This document shows positions 24,902-34,420 of a stretch of DNA of 64,000 nt, in pieces. Numbering within the stretch: the first letter of the stretch is position 1; every line of letters begins with the position of its first letter. A program made the translations under genes and the position numbers. The notes under the pieces are model-generated. The model was not told where the DNA came from. It was given only the letters and a program-made list of their open reading frames with translations, and made no database searches. Origin of the DNA: a candidate division KSB1 bacterium (GTDB taxonomy: Bacteria; Zhuqueibacterota; Zhuqueibacteria; Residuimicrobiales; Krinioviventaceae); NCBI GenBank assembly GCA_034521575.1, contig JAXHMJ010000005.1:1984001-2048000 (forward strand), given 5' to 3'.

Positions 24902-26272
24902 TTATTGCGCACTGCGGGACGGTTTGAAATTCGTTAACAAACTGTCAAATGAAATAGCGCCCAGCTTTAAAAGATCGATTTGATAGACCTGTTCATTATA
25001 GGAAATCGCCTCTTCCAAAACATATATATCCGCTCCCCGGCTTGTATAGGACTCGATCTGTTCCCTGTCGGATATAGAATCAACAAAAATCTTTTCATCA
25101 TCCGCAGGGTCATCGGTCATTACTTGAATTTGAGGCAGCAGCGAACCCGTAACCATGACAGCCGGTCCTTTTAGTTTATTTACAGCAGCAATGATACAAG
25201 TAATCCGATGGGTCTGATCAGTGCGTTTAAAATGATCCTGGATAACGGGGCCGGTCCATTCAATGCCTGAACGGTCCACAGACACCAAAAAGGGTGACAG
25301 CAGCAGTGCAATTGCAAGGCCAAGAGTGTAACGGGACCGCATGATGAGATTGACCCCCAGGATCATAAACGGCACCACGGGGATCAAATATCCGGCTTCA
25401 TGCGGTAAACGCAGAAAGACAGCAAAATAAATGACCACGGTCGTCAGACACAACAGGATACCGCTGCGTTTTTCCAGGTCATGCCAGGACATCCTGACAA
25501 TCTGACGATTGAACAGTGCCAAAGCAAACATTAAAAGCAGGCCTGCAGCGCCCCAGACCCCCCAAACCCATAGTACAGAACGTCCAAGCAGCGTCGCAAG
25601 CGACGGGTATCCCGGAATGTCATAAAAATTCAGAAATCCAATGCCATAATGCACAAACACCGGAATATAACACAGAACGCCTGTAATTAACGCTAATCCT
25701 GCGAGAGACAACAATCGAACATAGCTTTTATTTGCATATATGATGAAAAGCCAGATTGCAAGGGGCAGCAGCATGGCCGCCGAGGTCATTCGACAGCCGA
25801 CGGCAAGCCCCAGACAGAGTCCGGCAAGCACAGGGCGATCCTTCAAAACCAGATAAACAGCGGCCAGCACAAACGCCAGAGCCCACATATAATCCATACT
25901 GTTGACACTGTTAATATAGACCACAGGGGTCAGAGCAAAGGCAATTCCCCAGAGAAAAATCCGCTTGATGTGGAAAAAACGCAAAATGAGTACAAAAAAC
26001 AGGCAGGCCATACTGCTGAATACTGCAGTCAGACCGTTCACCACAACCGGAGCCGACGTGCCGATCCACGACAGCAGGTATTCCTGCAGCGGATAACCGG
26101 GCAGCCGGGACAGTGTATAATCGCCGGTTTCCGCAATATTCCGGGCCGCACGCACGACGCGCCAGGCATCCGAATCCAAGCCATAACCGGGTGTGAGCCA
26201 TGGTATTCGCGTTAACAGGACAAATAAAAAAAATAGAATGAGCTTAACCCGTTGAAAAGCCCCAAATCGCAT
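24902..26272 (-). CDS. GT-C-fold membrane glycosyltransferase (family 39/ArnT-like)
   Basis: The 456-residue protein has about ten hydrophobic helices (first at residues about 11-22, LILFFLFVLLTR). The first extracytoplasmic loop carries GYGLDSDAWRVVRAARNIAE, with acidic residues where GT-C enzymes place catalytic Asp, and then LSRLPGYPLQEYLLSW. Such proteins transfer sugars from polyprenyl-phosphate donors to proteins or lipids at the periplasmic face. The C-terminal 90 residues are soluble. Which acceptor it modifies is not visible; neighbouring surface proteins are candidates by location only. Confidence 0.7.
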   Translation of the reverse strand: MRFGAFQRVKLILFFLFVLLTRIPWLTPGYGLDSDAWRVVRAARNIAETGDYTLSRLPGYPLQEYLLSWIGTSAPVVVNGLTAVFSSMACLFFVLILRFFHIKRIFLWGIAFALTPVVYINSVNSMDYMWALAFVLAAVYLVLKDRPVLAGLCLGLAVGCRMTSAAMLLPLAIWLFIIYANKSYVRLLSLAGLALITGVLCYIPVFVHYGIGFLNFYDIPGYPSLATLLGRSVLWVWGVWGAAGLLLMFALALFNRQIVRMSWHDLEKRSGILLCLTTVVIYFAVFLRLPHEAGYLIPVVPFMILGVNLIMRSRYTLGLAIALLLSPFLVSVDRSGIEWTGPVIQDHFKRTDQTHRITCIIAAVNKLKGPAVMVTGSLLPQIQVMTDDPADDEKIFVDSISDREQIESYTSRGADIYVLEEAISYNEQVYQIDLLKLGAISFDSLLTNFKPSRSAQ

Positions 26273-26368
26273 TGATTTTCCGCTTATTTTTTCAGCAACC
26301 GGTACATTAAAGACATCAATTTTCGTGCTGCAGCCATACAGGCAGCAGCACGAAAGTATAGTAATATT

Positions 26369-27727
26369 TTATCGAATGTGCAACATTTTATGCGTTTCAT
26401 CCAAACAGATTTTTCCGCCTGATGTTTCTTTGACGGTGATTCTGTAAAGATAGACACCGCTGGCCACACGCCTGCCGAATTGATTGCGGCTGTCCCAGAC
26501 GATCCGGTGCGAACCGGCCGGCATTGGTCCGGAAACCAGGGTGCGCACATGTTGACCCAGGAGATTATAGATCGCCAGACTAACCTTTGACGATCGCGCC
26601 AAATCATATTGGATCACTGTTTCCGGATTAAACGGATTCGGATAATTCGCATAACATCTAAATCCATCCGGGAGTTCTGCATTCTGCCCGACTCCTACAG
26701 GAGCGCCCCCTGCAGATTCTGTTAACACAGACAGGGAATTTGCCGCATACACCGGTTGACCGGGAGATTCAAATTCAGCCAGAGCCTGCATTTCCACACC
26801 GCGACTCTTGTCATAGATCCTGAAAATCAGTGTATCCCCGGACAGCATACCGTCTGTTTCATCGGTCATGGGATTGTCTCCCCACACGGTCAAAGCGGCA
26901 TTGCTTTCATTCCAGACCTCGGAACCGCAGCAAACTCCACCGGTATTGAACACAGCAATTTCGTCACCGGTTTGCAGTTCTTCACCTGCCGCATCGCAGG
27001 GATGAATCGCGGCCGGGATGATGACGGTGGCATTTTCACCGGTATAGAACACCGAACTGTAATAAACACTGTCTGAAGCAAATGCGCGTTTACCCAGCCT
27101 GCCGGCCGGGAATTCAAACGAACCGGTATCGCCCACGCACACCCAATAGGCTTCTCCCGGACGCATCATACCGATTTCATTGATGCCCATATCCGGGATC
27201 CAGAGCTGCCCGCTGCTGTTTTTCATCGCCCAGATTTTGTCAGCCAAACCGGCCAGGGCTTCTTCAACAGGAACCGGTTGATTGGGCAGAAATCCGATCA
27301 GTCCCCAATCCCCGGGAAGAATCCCTTCCATTCTGCGCGTCGGCATGCATTTAAATAAACCGCTGAGCAGCAAACGCATGGACGGATCAATAACATCCGG
27401 TGACACACCCCAGCCGCCGGGACTAAAAATACCCCAGCCGCCGGGACCGAATATGGAATTGCTGTCCGGTTTGCCGACATTGACGGGCAGGGTTGGATCC
27501 AGAGGAGTACCGGTGATCTGAAATTGACCGTTGCGTTTTGACAATAGCTGATAGCCCTGTACGGGATTGATTCTTTGAATCTCATCGATCCCATACTCCG
27601 GCAGATAGACCTGACCGGCTCCGTTTTTCAGCATGATAACGGGAGAATTTGGCCGAGTATTGGCAAGAGATTGCCTGACAGGCATAACCTCCTCATCACC
27701 CTCCGGCACGTCTAATTCCACAAACAC
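26369..27727 (-). CDS. Giant GEVED-repeat surface protein, C-terminal part with T9SS sorting domain (frameshifted)
   Basis: The frame is open from about 27735 and continues the eight-repeat gene after a one-base shift in a T-run (joined reading ADSF then DVFVELDVPEG). It holds two similar halves (NPVQGYQLLSKRNGQFQITG; MMRPGEAYWVCVGDTGSFEF) and a short GGWG micro-repeat. A beta domain follows (ENATVIIPAAIHPCDAAGEE) and then the sorting domain: CYANYPNPFNPETVIQYDLA, KVSLAIYNLLGQHVRTLV, GRRVASGVYLYRITV. The terminal KMLHIR matches type A signals. It is secreted and surface-anchored, with unknown ligand. Confidence 0.75.
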   Translation of the reverse strand: MFVELDVPEGDEEVMPVRQSLANTRPNSPVIMLKNGAGQVYLPEYGIDEIQRINPVQGYQLLSKRNGQFQITGTPLDPTLPVNVGKPDSNSIFGPGGWGIFSPGGWGVSPDVIDPSMRLLLSGLFKCMPTRRMEGILPGDWGLIGFLPNQPVPVEEALAGLADKIWAMKNSSGQLWIPDMGINEIGMMRPGEAYWVCVGDTGSFEFPAGRLGKRAFASDSVYYSSVFYTGENATVIIPAAIHPCDAAGEELQTGDEIAVFNTGGVCCGSEVWNESNAALTVWGDNPMTDETDGMLSGDTLIFRIYDKSRGVEMQALAEFESPGQPVYAANSLSVLTESAGGAPVGVGQNAELPDGFRCYANYPNPFNPETVIQYDLARSSKVSLAIYNLLGQHVRTLVSGPMPAGSHRIVWDSRNQFGRRVASGVYLYRITVKETSGGKICLDETHKMLHIR

Positions 27728-30700
27728 ATCAAAAAGGAATCTGCGGACAGATCCAGTGTATCGCCGGGGTGACCGGGCAATACATGGAAAGATAATGTGT
27801 TTGTACCCTCATCAACAGGTATGATCTGGGTGGCGCCGGTCTCCGGATCAACCAGTGAATGAATCAGGATGCGTTCATCCTCTACTTCGCCGTTGCGGGC
27901 CGCGCCTTTGTAGGTCAGACCCTGATCACTGCACAGGCGAAATCGTGCATAGGTAGACCCGGCCGCGGCGTTAGCAGGCAGGATAAACGGGATATGCTGC
28001 GTGCCAGCACTGGTCAGATGCTCCACAATCACATGTTCACCGGCGTCCGCCCAGTCACCGTCCTGATTGTAATCGATCCAGGCATTCAGATAGGCCGAAA
28101 TCGAGGCGGTCACCATCACTTCAGAGGTGTCACCCGGCACCAGCGCTGCGGGAAAGCGGATGCCGTCTTCGTCGTCCTGACTGTCAAATGTATCATCGCC
28201 CTGTGCATTAACATCCGGCATGCCGTCAACGTCGGGATCAATATCCTTACCCAGATAGCAGCGGTAATCCACCACATGACAGGCGCCGGAATGCGCTTTT
28301 AACGTGGGATACGGTTCGTCCGGGGCATCGCCGAAATCTAATTTGCTTTCTGCCGCCTGAAACACAATTTGGTAATCCTCAACCTCGCCATTTTCAACAT
28401 AACCGGTAAAGCCGATACCGCGCTCATAACTGAGACGGAAGCGCGCGTACGTCGAATCTGTCGTGGCATCCGCGGGAATGGCAATCGTGATATAATTAAC
28501 ACCGGGCTGCACACTGTGATTGACAACCACATGATCAAGGGTATCAGACCAGTCGCCGTTTGCGTTGAAATCAATCCAGCCGTTGAGAAAGGCGCTGTCC
28601 GATGCGATGACTTTGAGTTCAGTGTTATGCCCGGTCAACAGAGCTGTAGTGAACCGCACACCGTCTTCATCGTCCAGACTGCCGTTGTCATCTCCCAGCG
28701 CATGCAGGTCCGGCTGACCGTCCGCTTCAGCATCGATCAGCGCCCCCAGAAACAAACGGCCGGACACCCCGTGGCGGGCGCCGTTCTGCGCCAGTGTGGT
28801 CGGATACGGTTGCTCCGGCGCATCGCCAAAATCCGTATTCGTCTCCGGATCCGGTTCATCGATTCTGACTGTCAAGTCTTCAACCTCGCCTTCCCGCGCC
28901 GGTCCGTAAAAAGACAGTCCGTGGGTTCGACTGACCCTGAAGCGGGCGTAACCCAAATCAGAAGCCGCCTGCAACGGCACGGGAAACTGCAGGGTTTGCG
29001 TACCCTGCGGCACGGGCTCATCCACCAGAATATGCTCCAGAGGATCAGTCCACAGACCATTGCCGTTAAAATCCACCCAGGCCGTGACAATAGCGTCCAT
29101 AGACACCGTGACAGTGACCTCGTTTATCGTCCCCGGTATCAACGGCGCATTGAAACTGATGCCGTCCTCATCATCGGTATGGTCATTGTCATCTCCCAGT
29201 GCCGCCGCATCCGGCAGGCCGTCCGGCTCGGCATCCAGGCGACTGCCGAAAAACAACGTAGTGTCGATGACATGCCGGGCGCCGTTGTGCTTGAGCAGCG
29301 TCGGGAACGGTTTGTCCGGGGCATCGCCGAAATCCATGCGCGGCTCTTCCTCGGAAACCCCGATGATATAGTCTTCAACCTCTCCGTCGCGCGCCGCTCC
29401 CCAGGGAAATACGGCACGATAGCTGGTCAGTCGGAAACGCACACCGGTTTCACCCGGCAGCGCCGTCAAGGGAACCCTGAAACTGAAATGGTTCGTGCCA
29501 GAGGACACCGGCCGGTTCGAGATTGCGTGCTCGATGGCGGTATCCCATTCCTGATTGTGATTCCAGTCCACCCAGGCATTCAGAATACCGTTTCCCGAAA
29601 CCTCCGCCTTGATAGTGGTATACTGACCCGGCAGCCAGGGGGTCATAAAGCCGATGCCGTCTTCATCATCATTGCCGCCATTGTCATCCCCGGTGGCATC
29701 GGCTGACGGCTGACCATCCGGTTCCGTATCAATACGGGCTCCCAGATACAGCGTGGTGTCCATCCGGTGCCGGGCGCCGTCCAGGGCGAGCGAGGTACGA
29801 TACAGGGAATCCGGGAGATCGCCGAAATCCCAATGCAGCTGTTCGTGCGGGAATTGCACCCTATAATCCTCAACTTCTCCGTCCGGCGCGCCGCCTGTGA
29901 ATCCCAGTTGACGACTGCTGCTGAACCGGAAACGCGCACAGGTGGAATCCGATGTGGCATTCAGCGGGATATCAACCGGTATCAGATTCGATCCGGAACC
30001 AAACAGCACATCCTGTGCAATCTGATCTCCCGCATCCGCCCAGCTGCCGTCCCCGTCAAAGTCCATCCAGGCGTTTAAAATACCGCGGCGCGAAGCCAGC
30101 ACTTTAATCTGAACAGTGTTTCCCGGCGTCATCACCGGAAAGGCCACCCCATCCTCGTCATCGCTGCCGTTTGCGTCATCTCCGTGCGCCAACAGCGTCG
30201 GCTGACCGTCGGCTTCGGCATCAATTCCGGAGCCCAGAAACCACTCTTCCACCACCCGGTGAAAGGCTCCGTTATTCGCCTGCAGGGTCGGATAGGGTTG
30301 GTCCGGGGCGTCTCCCCAGTCAAATTGCTCAGATTCGCTGATGGCGACGTGATAATCCTCCACTTCTCCGGACTTTGCCGCGCCGGTAAAGGACAATCCG
30401 CGTTCTTTAGAATATCGAAAACGAGCATACGTACGAACCGGTTTGGCGTCCGCAGGCACCATGAACGACAGGGTCTGTATACCATGCATGACCGGGGTGT
30501 TGGCAATTATCTGTTCTCCGGCATCAGACCAGTCGCCGTCGTGATTAAAATCCAGCCAGGCGTTCAAAATGCCGTCCTGCGACGCAATGACTTCGATCTT
30601 GGCCGTACTGCCTGGAATGAGCGCTGTGACAAAACGAATCCCGTCTTCATCATCCGTGGCATCCATATCATCACCATCCGCTGCCGCGGTGGGCTGACCG

Positions 30701-31878
30701 TCCGGATCACCGTCAATATGGGACCCCAGGAACATGCGCTCGATGATCAGGTGACGCGCGCCATTATTCGCCAGAAAGGTGGGATACGGTTCGTCGGGTG
30801 CATCGCCAAAATCGTAATCTCCCTCTTCCGGCTCGTAAATTTCAATCTGATAGTCTTCCACTTCTCCGTTGGACGCTTCGCCTTTGAAACTCTCACCTCC
30901 TTTGAGAGAAAAACGAAACCGGGCACAAGTTTTTCCGGGTTTGCTGTCATCCCGGGCGGTAAATGACAGATTGTTATTACCGCTGTTCAGCCCCGCATCA
31001 TTGAAAATCTGCTCTCCGGAATCCGTCCAGTCGCCGTCGCCGTTAAAATCCACCCAGGCATTCAAAAACCCGTTGGTGGACGCGCTGACTGAAATATTCA
31101 CTGTTTGTCCCGGGTGAATACTCGACGGCAGACTGACACCGTCTTCATCATCGCTGCCGGCATTGTCATCGCCGTCCGCATTCGCGTTCGGCTGCCCATC
31201 GCGTTCATCATCAATCCTGGATCCCAAAAACACATCCGGATTGATACGATGCCGCGCGCCGTCGCTCTTTAACAGCGTCGGATACGGCTGATCCGGTGCG
31301 TCTCCGAAATCCAGAGCCTGCTCGAGTTCTTCAATCTCGACATAATAGTCCTCCACCTCTCCATTGGGTGAATCACCAGTATAGCTTTCTCCGCCTTTGA
31401 GCGAATAACGCACACGCGCAAACGTGTATCCCCATTCTGCGGATTGCGGTAAATTGAAATACCGCGTATTGGACCCCTTGCTGACACCCACATTGTTCAG
31501 AACATGATCATAGTCGTCTTTCCAGTCACCGTTGCGGTCGATATCCAGCCAAATATTCACCACACCCGCTGTTGAGGCTGAAATGCGTACCGCGACAACC
31601 TGTCCGGGAACCAGGGTCCCGAAACTGACGCCGTCCTCATCATCACCCTTGTTGTCATCGCCCAATGCTTTGGGCGACGGCTGGCCGTCCTCCTCTGCAT
31701 CTATGGTTTTTCCCAGAAACACCTCCCGGTTAACAGCATGCCGGGCGCCGCTGTGGCGTAAAACTGTGGGATACGGCGAATCCGGAGCGTCTCCGTAATC
31801 ATACTGCAGCCGCTGCGCCAAAACTGGACTGGTCAGCAGCAAAACAATACTGATCACCCATCTGCAAAATATCTTCAT
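27712..31878 (-). CDS. Giant secreted protein with eight tandem GEVED domains
   Basis: The 1,388-residue frame has a signal peptide (IFCRWVISIVLLLTSPVLA). Eight tandem units of about 155-165 residues follow, each starting D(F/W)GDAPD.PYPT, with GDD...DDEDG in the middle, a DFN.DGDW acidic (calcium-site-like) loop, ARFR and the closing GEVEDY. The eight closing motifs read GEVEDY six times, GEVEDL once (unit 6) and GEVEDE once (unit 8). GEVED domains occur in large surface and adhesion proteins; binding activity is not established from sequence. The stop at 27712 is a frameshift artefact or mutation: the next frame carries the rest of the protein, giving about 1,836 residues in all. Confidence 0.85.
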   Translation of the reverse strand: MKIFCRWVISIVLLLTSPVLAQRLQYDYGDAPDSPYPTVLRHSGARHAVNREVFLGKTIDAEEDGQPSPKALGDDNKGDDEDGVSFGTLVPGQVVAVRISASTAGVVNIWLDIDRNGDWKDDYDHVLNNVGVSKGSNTRYFNLPQSAEWGYTFARVRYSLKGGESYTGDSPNGEVEDYYVEIEELEQALDFGDAPDQPYPTLLKSDGARHRINPDVFLGSRIDDERDGQPNANADGDDNAGSDDEDGVSLPSSIHPGQTVNISVSASTNGFLNAWVDFNGDGDWTDSGEQIFNDAGLNSGNNNLSFTARDDSKPGKTCARFRFSLKGGESFKGEASNGEVEDYQIEIYEPEEGDYDFGDAPDEPYPTFLANNGARHLIIERMFLGSHIDGDPDGQPTAAADGDDMDATDDEDGIRFVTALIPGSTAKIEVIASQDGILNAWLDFNHDGDWSDAGEQIIANTPVMHGIQTLSFMVPADAKPVRTYARFRYSKERGLSFTGAAKSGEVEDYHVAISESEQFDWGDAPDQPYPTLQANNGAFHRVVEEWFLGSGIDAEADGQPTLLAHGDDANGSDDEDGVAFPVMTPGNTVQIKVLASRRGILNAWMDFDGDGSWADAGDQIAQDVLFGSGSNLIPVDIPLNATSDSTCARFRFSSSRQLGFTGGAPDGEVEDYRVQFPHEQLHWDFGDLPDSLYRTSLALDGARHRMDTTLYLGARIDTEPDGQPSADATGDDNGGNDDEDGIGFMTPWLPGQYTTIKAEVSGNGILNAWVDWNHNQEWDTAIEHAISNRPVSSGTNHFSFRVPLTALPGETGVRFRLTSYRAVFPWGAARDGEVEDYIIGVSEEEPRMDFGDAPDKPFPTLLKHNGARHVIDTTLFFGSRLDAEPDGLPDAAALGDDNDHTDDEDGISFNAPLIPGTINEVTVTVSMDAIVTAWVDFNGNGLWTDPLEHILVDEPVPQGTQTLQFPVPLQAASDLGYARFRVSRTHGLSFYGPAREGEVEDLTVRIDEPDPETNTDFGDAPEQPYPTTLAQNGARHGVSGRLFLGALIDAEADGQPDLHALGDDNGSLDDEDGVRFTTALLTGHNTELKVIASDSAFLNGWIDFNANGDWSDTLDHVVVNHSVQPGVNYITIAIPADATTDSTYARFRLSYERGIGFTGYVENGEVEDYQIVFQAAESKLDFGDAPDEPYPTLKAHSGACHVVDYRCYLGKDIDPDVDGMPDVNAQGDDTFDSQDDEDGIRFPAALVPGDTSEVMVTASISAYLNAWIDYNQDGDWADAGEHVIVEHLTSAGTQHIPFILPANAAAGSTYARFRLCSDQGLTYKGAARNGEVEDERILIHSLVDPETGATQIIPVDEGTNTLSFHVLPGHPGDTLDLSADSFLMCLWN
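27850..31812 (-). repeat. Eight tandem GEVED-domain repeats (about 470-500 bp each)
   Basis: The units are homologous but diverged at protein level (similar skeleton, many substitutions), so they are an old expansion and not a recent DNA duplication. Each unit begins with a DFGDAPD-type motif and ends with GEVED. The boundaries given are approximate. Confidence 0.8.
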
Positions 31879-32130
31879 AATGGCCTCCCTTTTGTTAATC
31901 AGTTAATTTTGAAATGTGATAGTTCCGGCAAAAACAAACGTAAATGATTCGCAGATGTGATTCGATTCAAAGTCTGGAAACAAAAGATCAGATTCCCGGT
32001 TCCCCGTGGGCTGGTTGAAAAAGAATTATGTTATGTCGGATATAACGTTTAACGATTTTCATATTTAAAATATTCCGTGACACCCGTCTTTCTGGCATCC
32101 CGGAAAATCTATCGCCCCCTGGTCGCAATT

Positions 32131-32541
32131 TTATTTATACTCGTACAGTTTCACCCGCTGAATACTGCAAGTCTGTCCGCTCAAATGCATATGCCGCCCC
32201 TGGTGACTTTGATCGCCGTTCATACGCCGGCCGCGCACCCATCGGCCGTCCCGGAATTCACCTTCTTCCATTTTTCCGATTCCCGCCCGGACGCCCTCTG
32301 TCTGAGAGTTAAAGGTAATGACAATGCCGCTGCCGGCAACAAGAAATTCACCCGGCGCCAGTTCGATGATCATACCGCCAAAGCGCGGAGTGGCGTCACC
32401 CGGCATCCGGGGCGCGTAGGGCCAGGTGTATTCGTGTCGGACATGAAAGCGAAAATCACCCGGTTCGCGCAAATGCGGTCCGGCCGGTAATTGCGTGATA
32501 GCGAAAAAAACAATCAGGATAAAAAGCCGTAACCGTACCAT
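32131..32541 (-). CDS. Orphan DUF5597-like domain (C-terminal domain of GH35-type beta-galactosidases), probably truncated
   Basis: The 136-residue protein has a hydrophobic start (LRLFILIVFFAITQLPAG) directly followed by DFRFHVRHEYTWPYAPRMPG, GGMIIELAPGEFLVAGSGIV, MEEGEFRDGRWVRGRRMNGD and HQGRHMHLSGQTCSIQRVKL. This block resembles the accessory domain found at the C-terminus of GanA-like GH35 enzymes. No catalytic barrel is present before it. Either the barrel has been deleted between signal peptide and tail, as in the nearby GH27 gene, or it is a stand-alone secreted domain. I favour a remnant. The GH43 gene lies 42 bases upstream in the same direction. Confidence 0.6.
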   Translation of the reverse strand: MVRLRLFILIVFFAITQLPAGPHLREPGDFRFHVRHEYTWPYAPRMPGDATPRFGGMIIELAPGEFLVAGSGIVITFNSQTEGVRAGIGKMEEGEFRDGRWVRGRRMNGDQSHQGRHMHLSGQTCSIQRVKLYEYK

Positions 32542-32583
32542 GATGAAGGTCCTTTGTTTTTAAACTCTATATTCTGTTAGACA

Positions 32584-34287
32584 TCAATGAAACACCGGAT
32601 CATTACCGCTATACTCAAACCAGTCATAGATTGCCTCGTTCTGAACCGTCTCGCCCAGAGAGGTGGTGTACATGCCGAACACCGCCCCAACGAATCCGCC
32701 CGCGACTTGAGTGCTGAGAAACGAGGCATCCACTCTGTCTTTGAGCAGAGTCCAGTCCGGTTTGTCGGCGTCTGCGGCCCAGGAGAACGAATAGGAATTC
32801 TCATGCGTGCCGATGCGCAGCAGCAGATTTTGTCTCTGCACGTCCTCCGGCAGCGCAGCGGATTGCAAAAGTTTCATTCCGGACGATGATTCGGGATCGG
32901 ATTGAAACAGCTGCACCACCATGTCGCTGTCTTTTATCGATTGACAGAGATAATAAAAATGCGTTTCGTTCTGAAAAATGATTAATCCGGCTTTTTCGTT
33001 CGACGCCTGCGGTGTAAAGTTCAGCGATACCGAAGCATTGCAGTCCATATGTTGCTGCCGATGGGCGATCAAACTCGGATTGGCGGTTCCGGAGCAGGTC
33101 TCCGGGCGCAAATCCATCGCCAGCTGACCGGGATGTCGGTTAAGACTATGCCAGGTCTGATGAGGCGTGCGCAGGAACAGATAACTGGGGTGCAACAGAG
33201 AATCCGTAAACTCGTCGCGAAACATAAAATTGCCGCTGTACGGCCTCGCATCGGCGTTCCATTCGGGCAGGTCGGGCCGTGGATAGCTGTATTGCACTTT
33301 TTCATAATCCGGATTAATCACCGGCCAGCCATCGATCCATTGGACCGGCGCCATAAAGGTTTCGCGGCCGGTGTTGTAATAGCCTTTTTCAAACGGCGGA
33401 TATGGCCGGCAGCCCAGGAACACGGCCCACCAGTCACCGGCAGGTGTCTGCACCATATCAGCATGACCGGTGCAGGTGACCGGATAGTCGCGCGACGGAT
33501 CCAGGTGCCGCTGGGTGAGAATGGGATTGTGGTCGTAAGGCTCATAGGGTCCCTGAACCGTCTGACTGCGAAAAATCACCTCGGAATGATCTTCAGCGGT
33601 GCCGCCTTCGGCCGCCATCAGATAATAGGCGCCGTTGATCTTGTAAAGATGCGGCGCTTCGATCCACACCGGTTCCTCGCTGATATCCACGCCGCCGTTG
33701 ACCAGAATGGTCTCCGGCCCGACGGTTTTCAGAGATTCGGGATCAAACTCGCGCATGCGCAGGGTGCGGTGCCCGGAGTATAATGGCTGATCGTCCGGCG
33801 CCACGCTGTTGTAGATAATATACGCCTTGCCGTCATCATCAAAAAACAGGGAGGGGTCAATGCCATTGATATCCGGCAGCCAGACGGGATTCGACCAGTC
33901 CCCCGCCGGGTCCTCTGCAGTGACCACAAAATTGCCGCCCGCATCCACCAGGGTGCAGACCACGTAAAACGTGCCCTGATGATAGCTGATGGCCGGCGCG
34001 AAAATACCACGCGACACCCCGAGTCCACTCAAATCCATCTGCTCCGGCCGCTCCATGACGCTGCCCAGCTGTTTCCAGTTCACCAGATCACGACTGTGAA
34101 ACAGCGGAATGCCGGGAAAATAGCTGAAACTGGAATTGACCAGGTAATACTCCTCCCCGACCCGGCAAATGCTCGGATCCGGATAAAATCCCGCCAACAC
34201 GGGATTGGTAAAAGTTGCCGGGTCCTGCTCTGTAACCGCACAGGCTGTTATCAAAACGGCAAACAACAAACCGATAATCCTTATCAT
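32584..34287 (-). CDS. GH43 family glycosidase lipoprotein (beta-xylosidase/arabinofuranosidase-like)
   Basis: The 567-residue protein starts with a lipoprotein signal (LLFAVLITAC, lipobox Cys16). The five-bladed propeller begins FTNPVLAGFYPDPSICRVGE; the first Asp of YPDPS is the general base of GH43. DINGIDPSLFFDDDGKAYII carries the pKa-modulating Asp, and the acid Glu is likely in ISEEPVWIEAPHLYK. The C-terminal half is a concanavalin-like beta-sandwich, as in the XynB subgroup. It should act on xylo- or arabino-oligosaccharides while anchored to a membrane. An imperfect copy of a palindromic site lies about 32 bases upstream of the start. Confidence 0.9.
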   Translation of the reverse strand: MIRIIGLLFAVLITACAVTEQDPATFTNPVLAGFYPDPSICRVGEEYYLVNSSFSYFPGIPLFHSRDLVNWKQLGSVMERPEQMDLSGLGVSRGIFAPAISYHQGTFYVVCTLVDAGGNFVVTAEDPAGDWSNPVWLPDINGIDPSLFFDDDGKAYIIYNSVAPDDQPLYSGHRTLRMREFDPESLKTVGPETILVNGGVDISEEPVWIEAPHLYKINGAYYLMAAEGGTAEDHSEVIFRSQTVQGPYEPYDHNPILTQRHLDPSRDYPVTCTGHADMVQTPAGDWWAVFLGCRPYPPFEKGYYNTGRETFMAPVQWIDGWPVINPDYEKVQYSYPRPDLPEWNADARPYSGNFMFRDEFTDSLLHPSYLFLRTPHQTWHSLNRHPGQLAMDLRPETCSGTANPSLIAHRQQHMDCNASVSLNFTPQASNEKAGLIIFQNETHFYYLCQSIKDSDMVVQLFQSDPESSSGMKLLQSAALPEDVQRQNLLLRIGTHENSYSFSWAADADKPDWTLLKDRVDASFLSTQVAGGFVGAVFGMYTTSLGETVQNEAIYDWFEYSGNDPVFH

Positions 34288-34318
34288 CTCTCACCTCTTT
34301 TATGACATTTCGATTGAA

Positions 34319-34335
34319 AACTGAACCGATTTAAT
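34319..34335. promoter_or_regulatory. Imperfect copy of the AACTGAACCGGTTCAGTT palindrome upstream of GH43
   Basis: AACTGAACCGATTTAAT shares the first ten bases of the perfect palindrome at 34919-34936 and keeps part of the second half. The two sites flank the divergent GH43 and uroporphyrinogen-decarboxylase-family genes, suggesting a shared regulator. This is inferred from only two sites. Confidence 0.35.
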
Positions 34336-34420
34336 ATGATCATTTTTTTCAATAAAGTCAAGCAAGACATCAGGGCAGAATGCAAATCCAGCAGTCGGTG
34401 GTGTGAAGCAAAGAGATTAG

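Noticed and set aside
28369-29706. Long antisense open frame (about 445 codons) on the plus strand inside the GEVED-repeat gene
   Set aside because: It mirrors the repeated, biased coding of the minus-strand gene. It has no ribosome site and no family-like sequence, and the GEVED frame is unmistakable.
27850-31812. CRISPR-like or recent tandem DNA repeat
   Set aside because: The spacing is regular, but the units are about 480 bp, protein-coding and strongly diverged at DNA level. They are protein-domain repeats.
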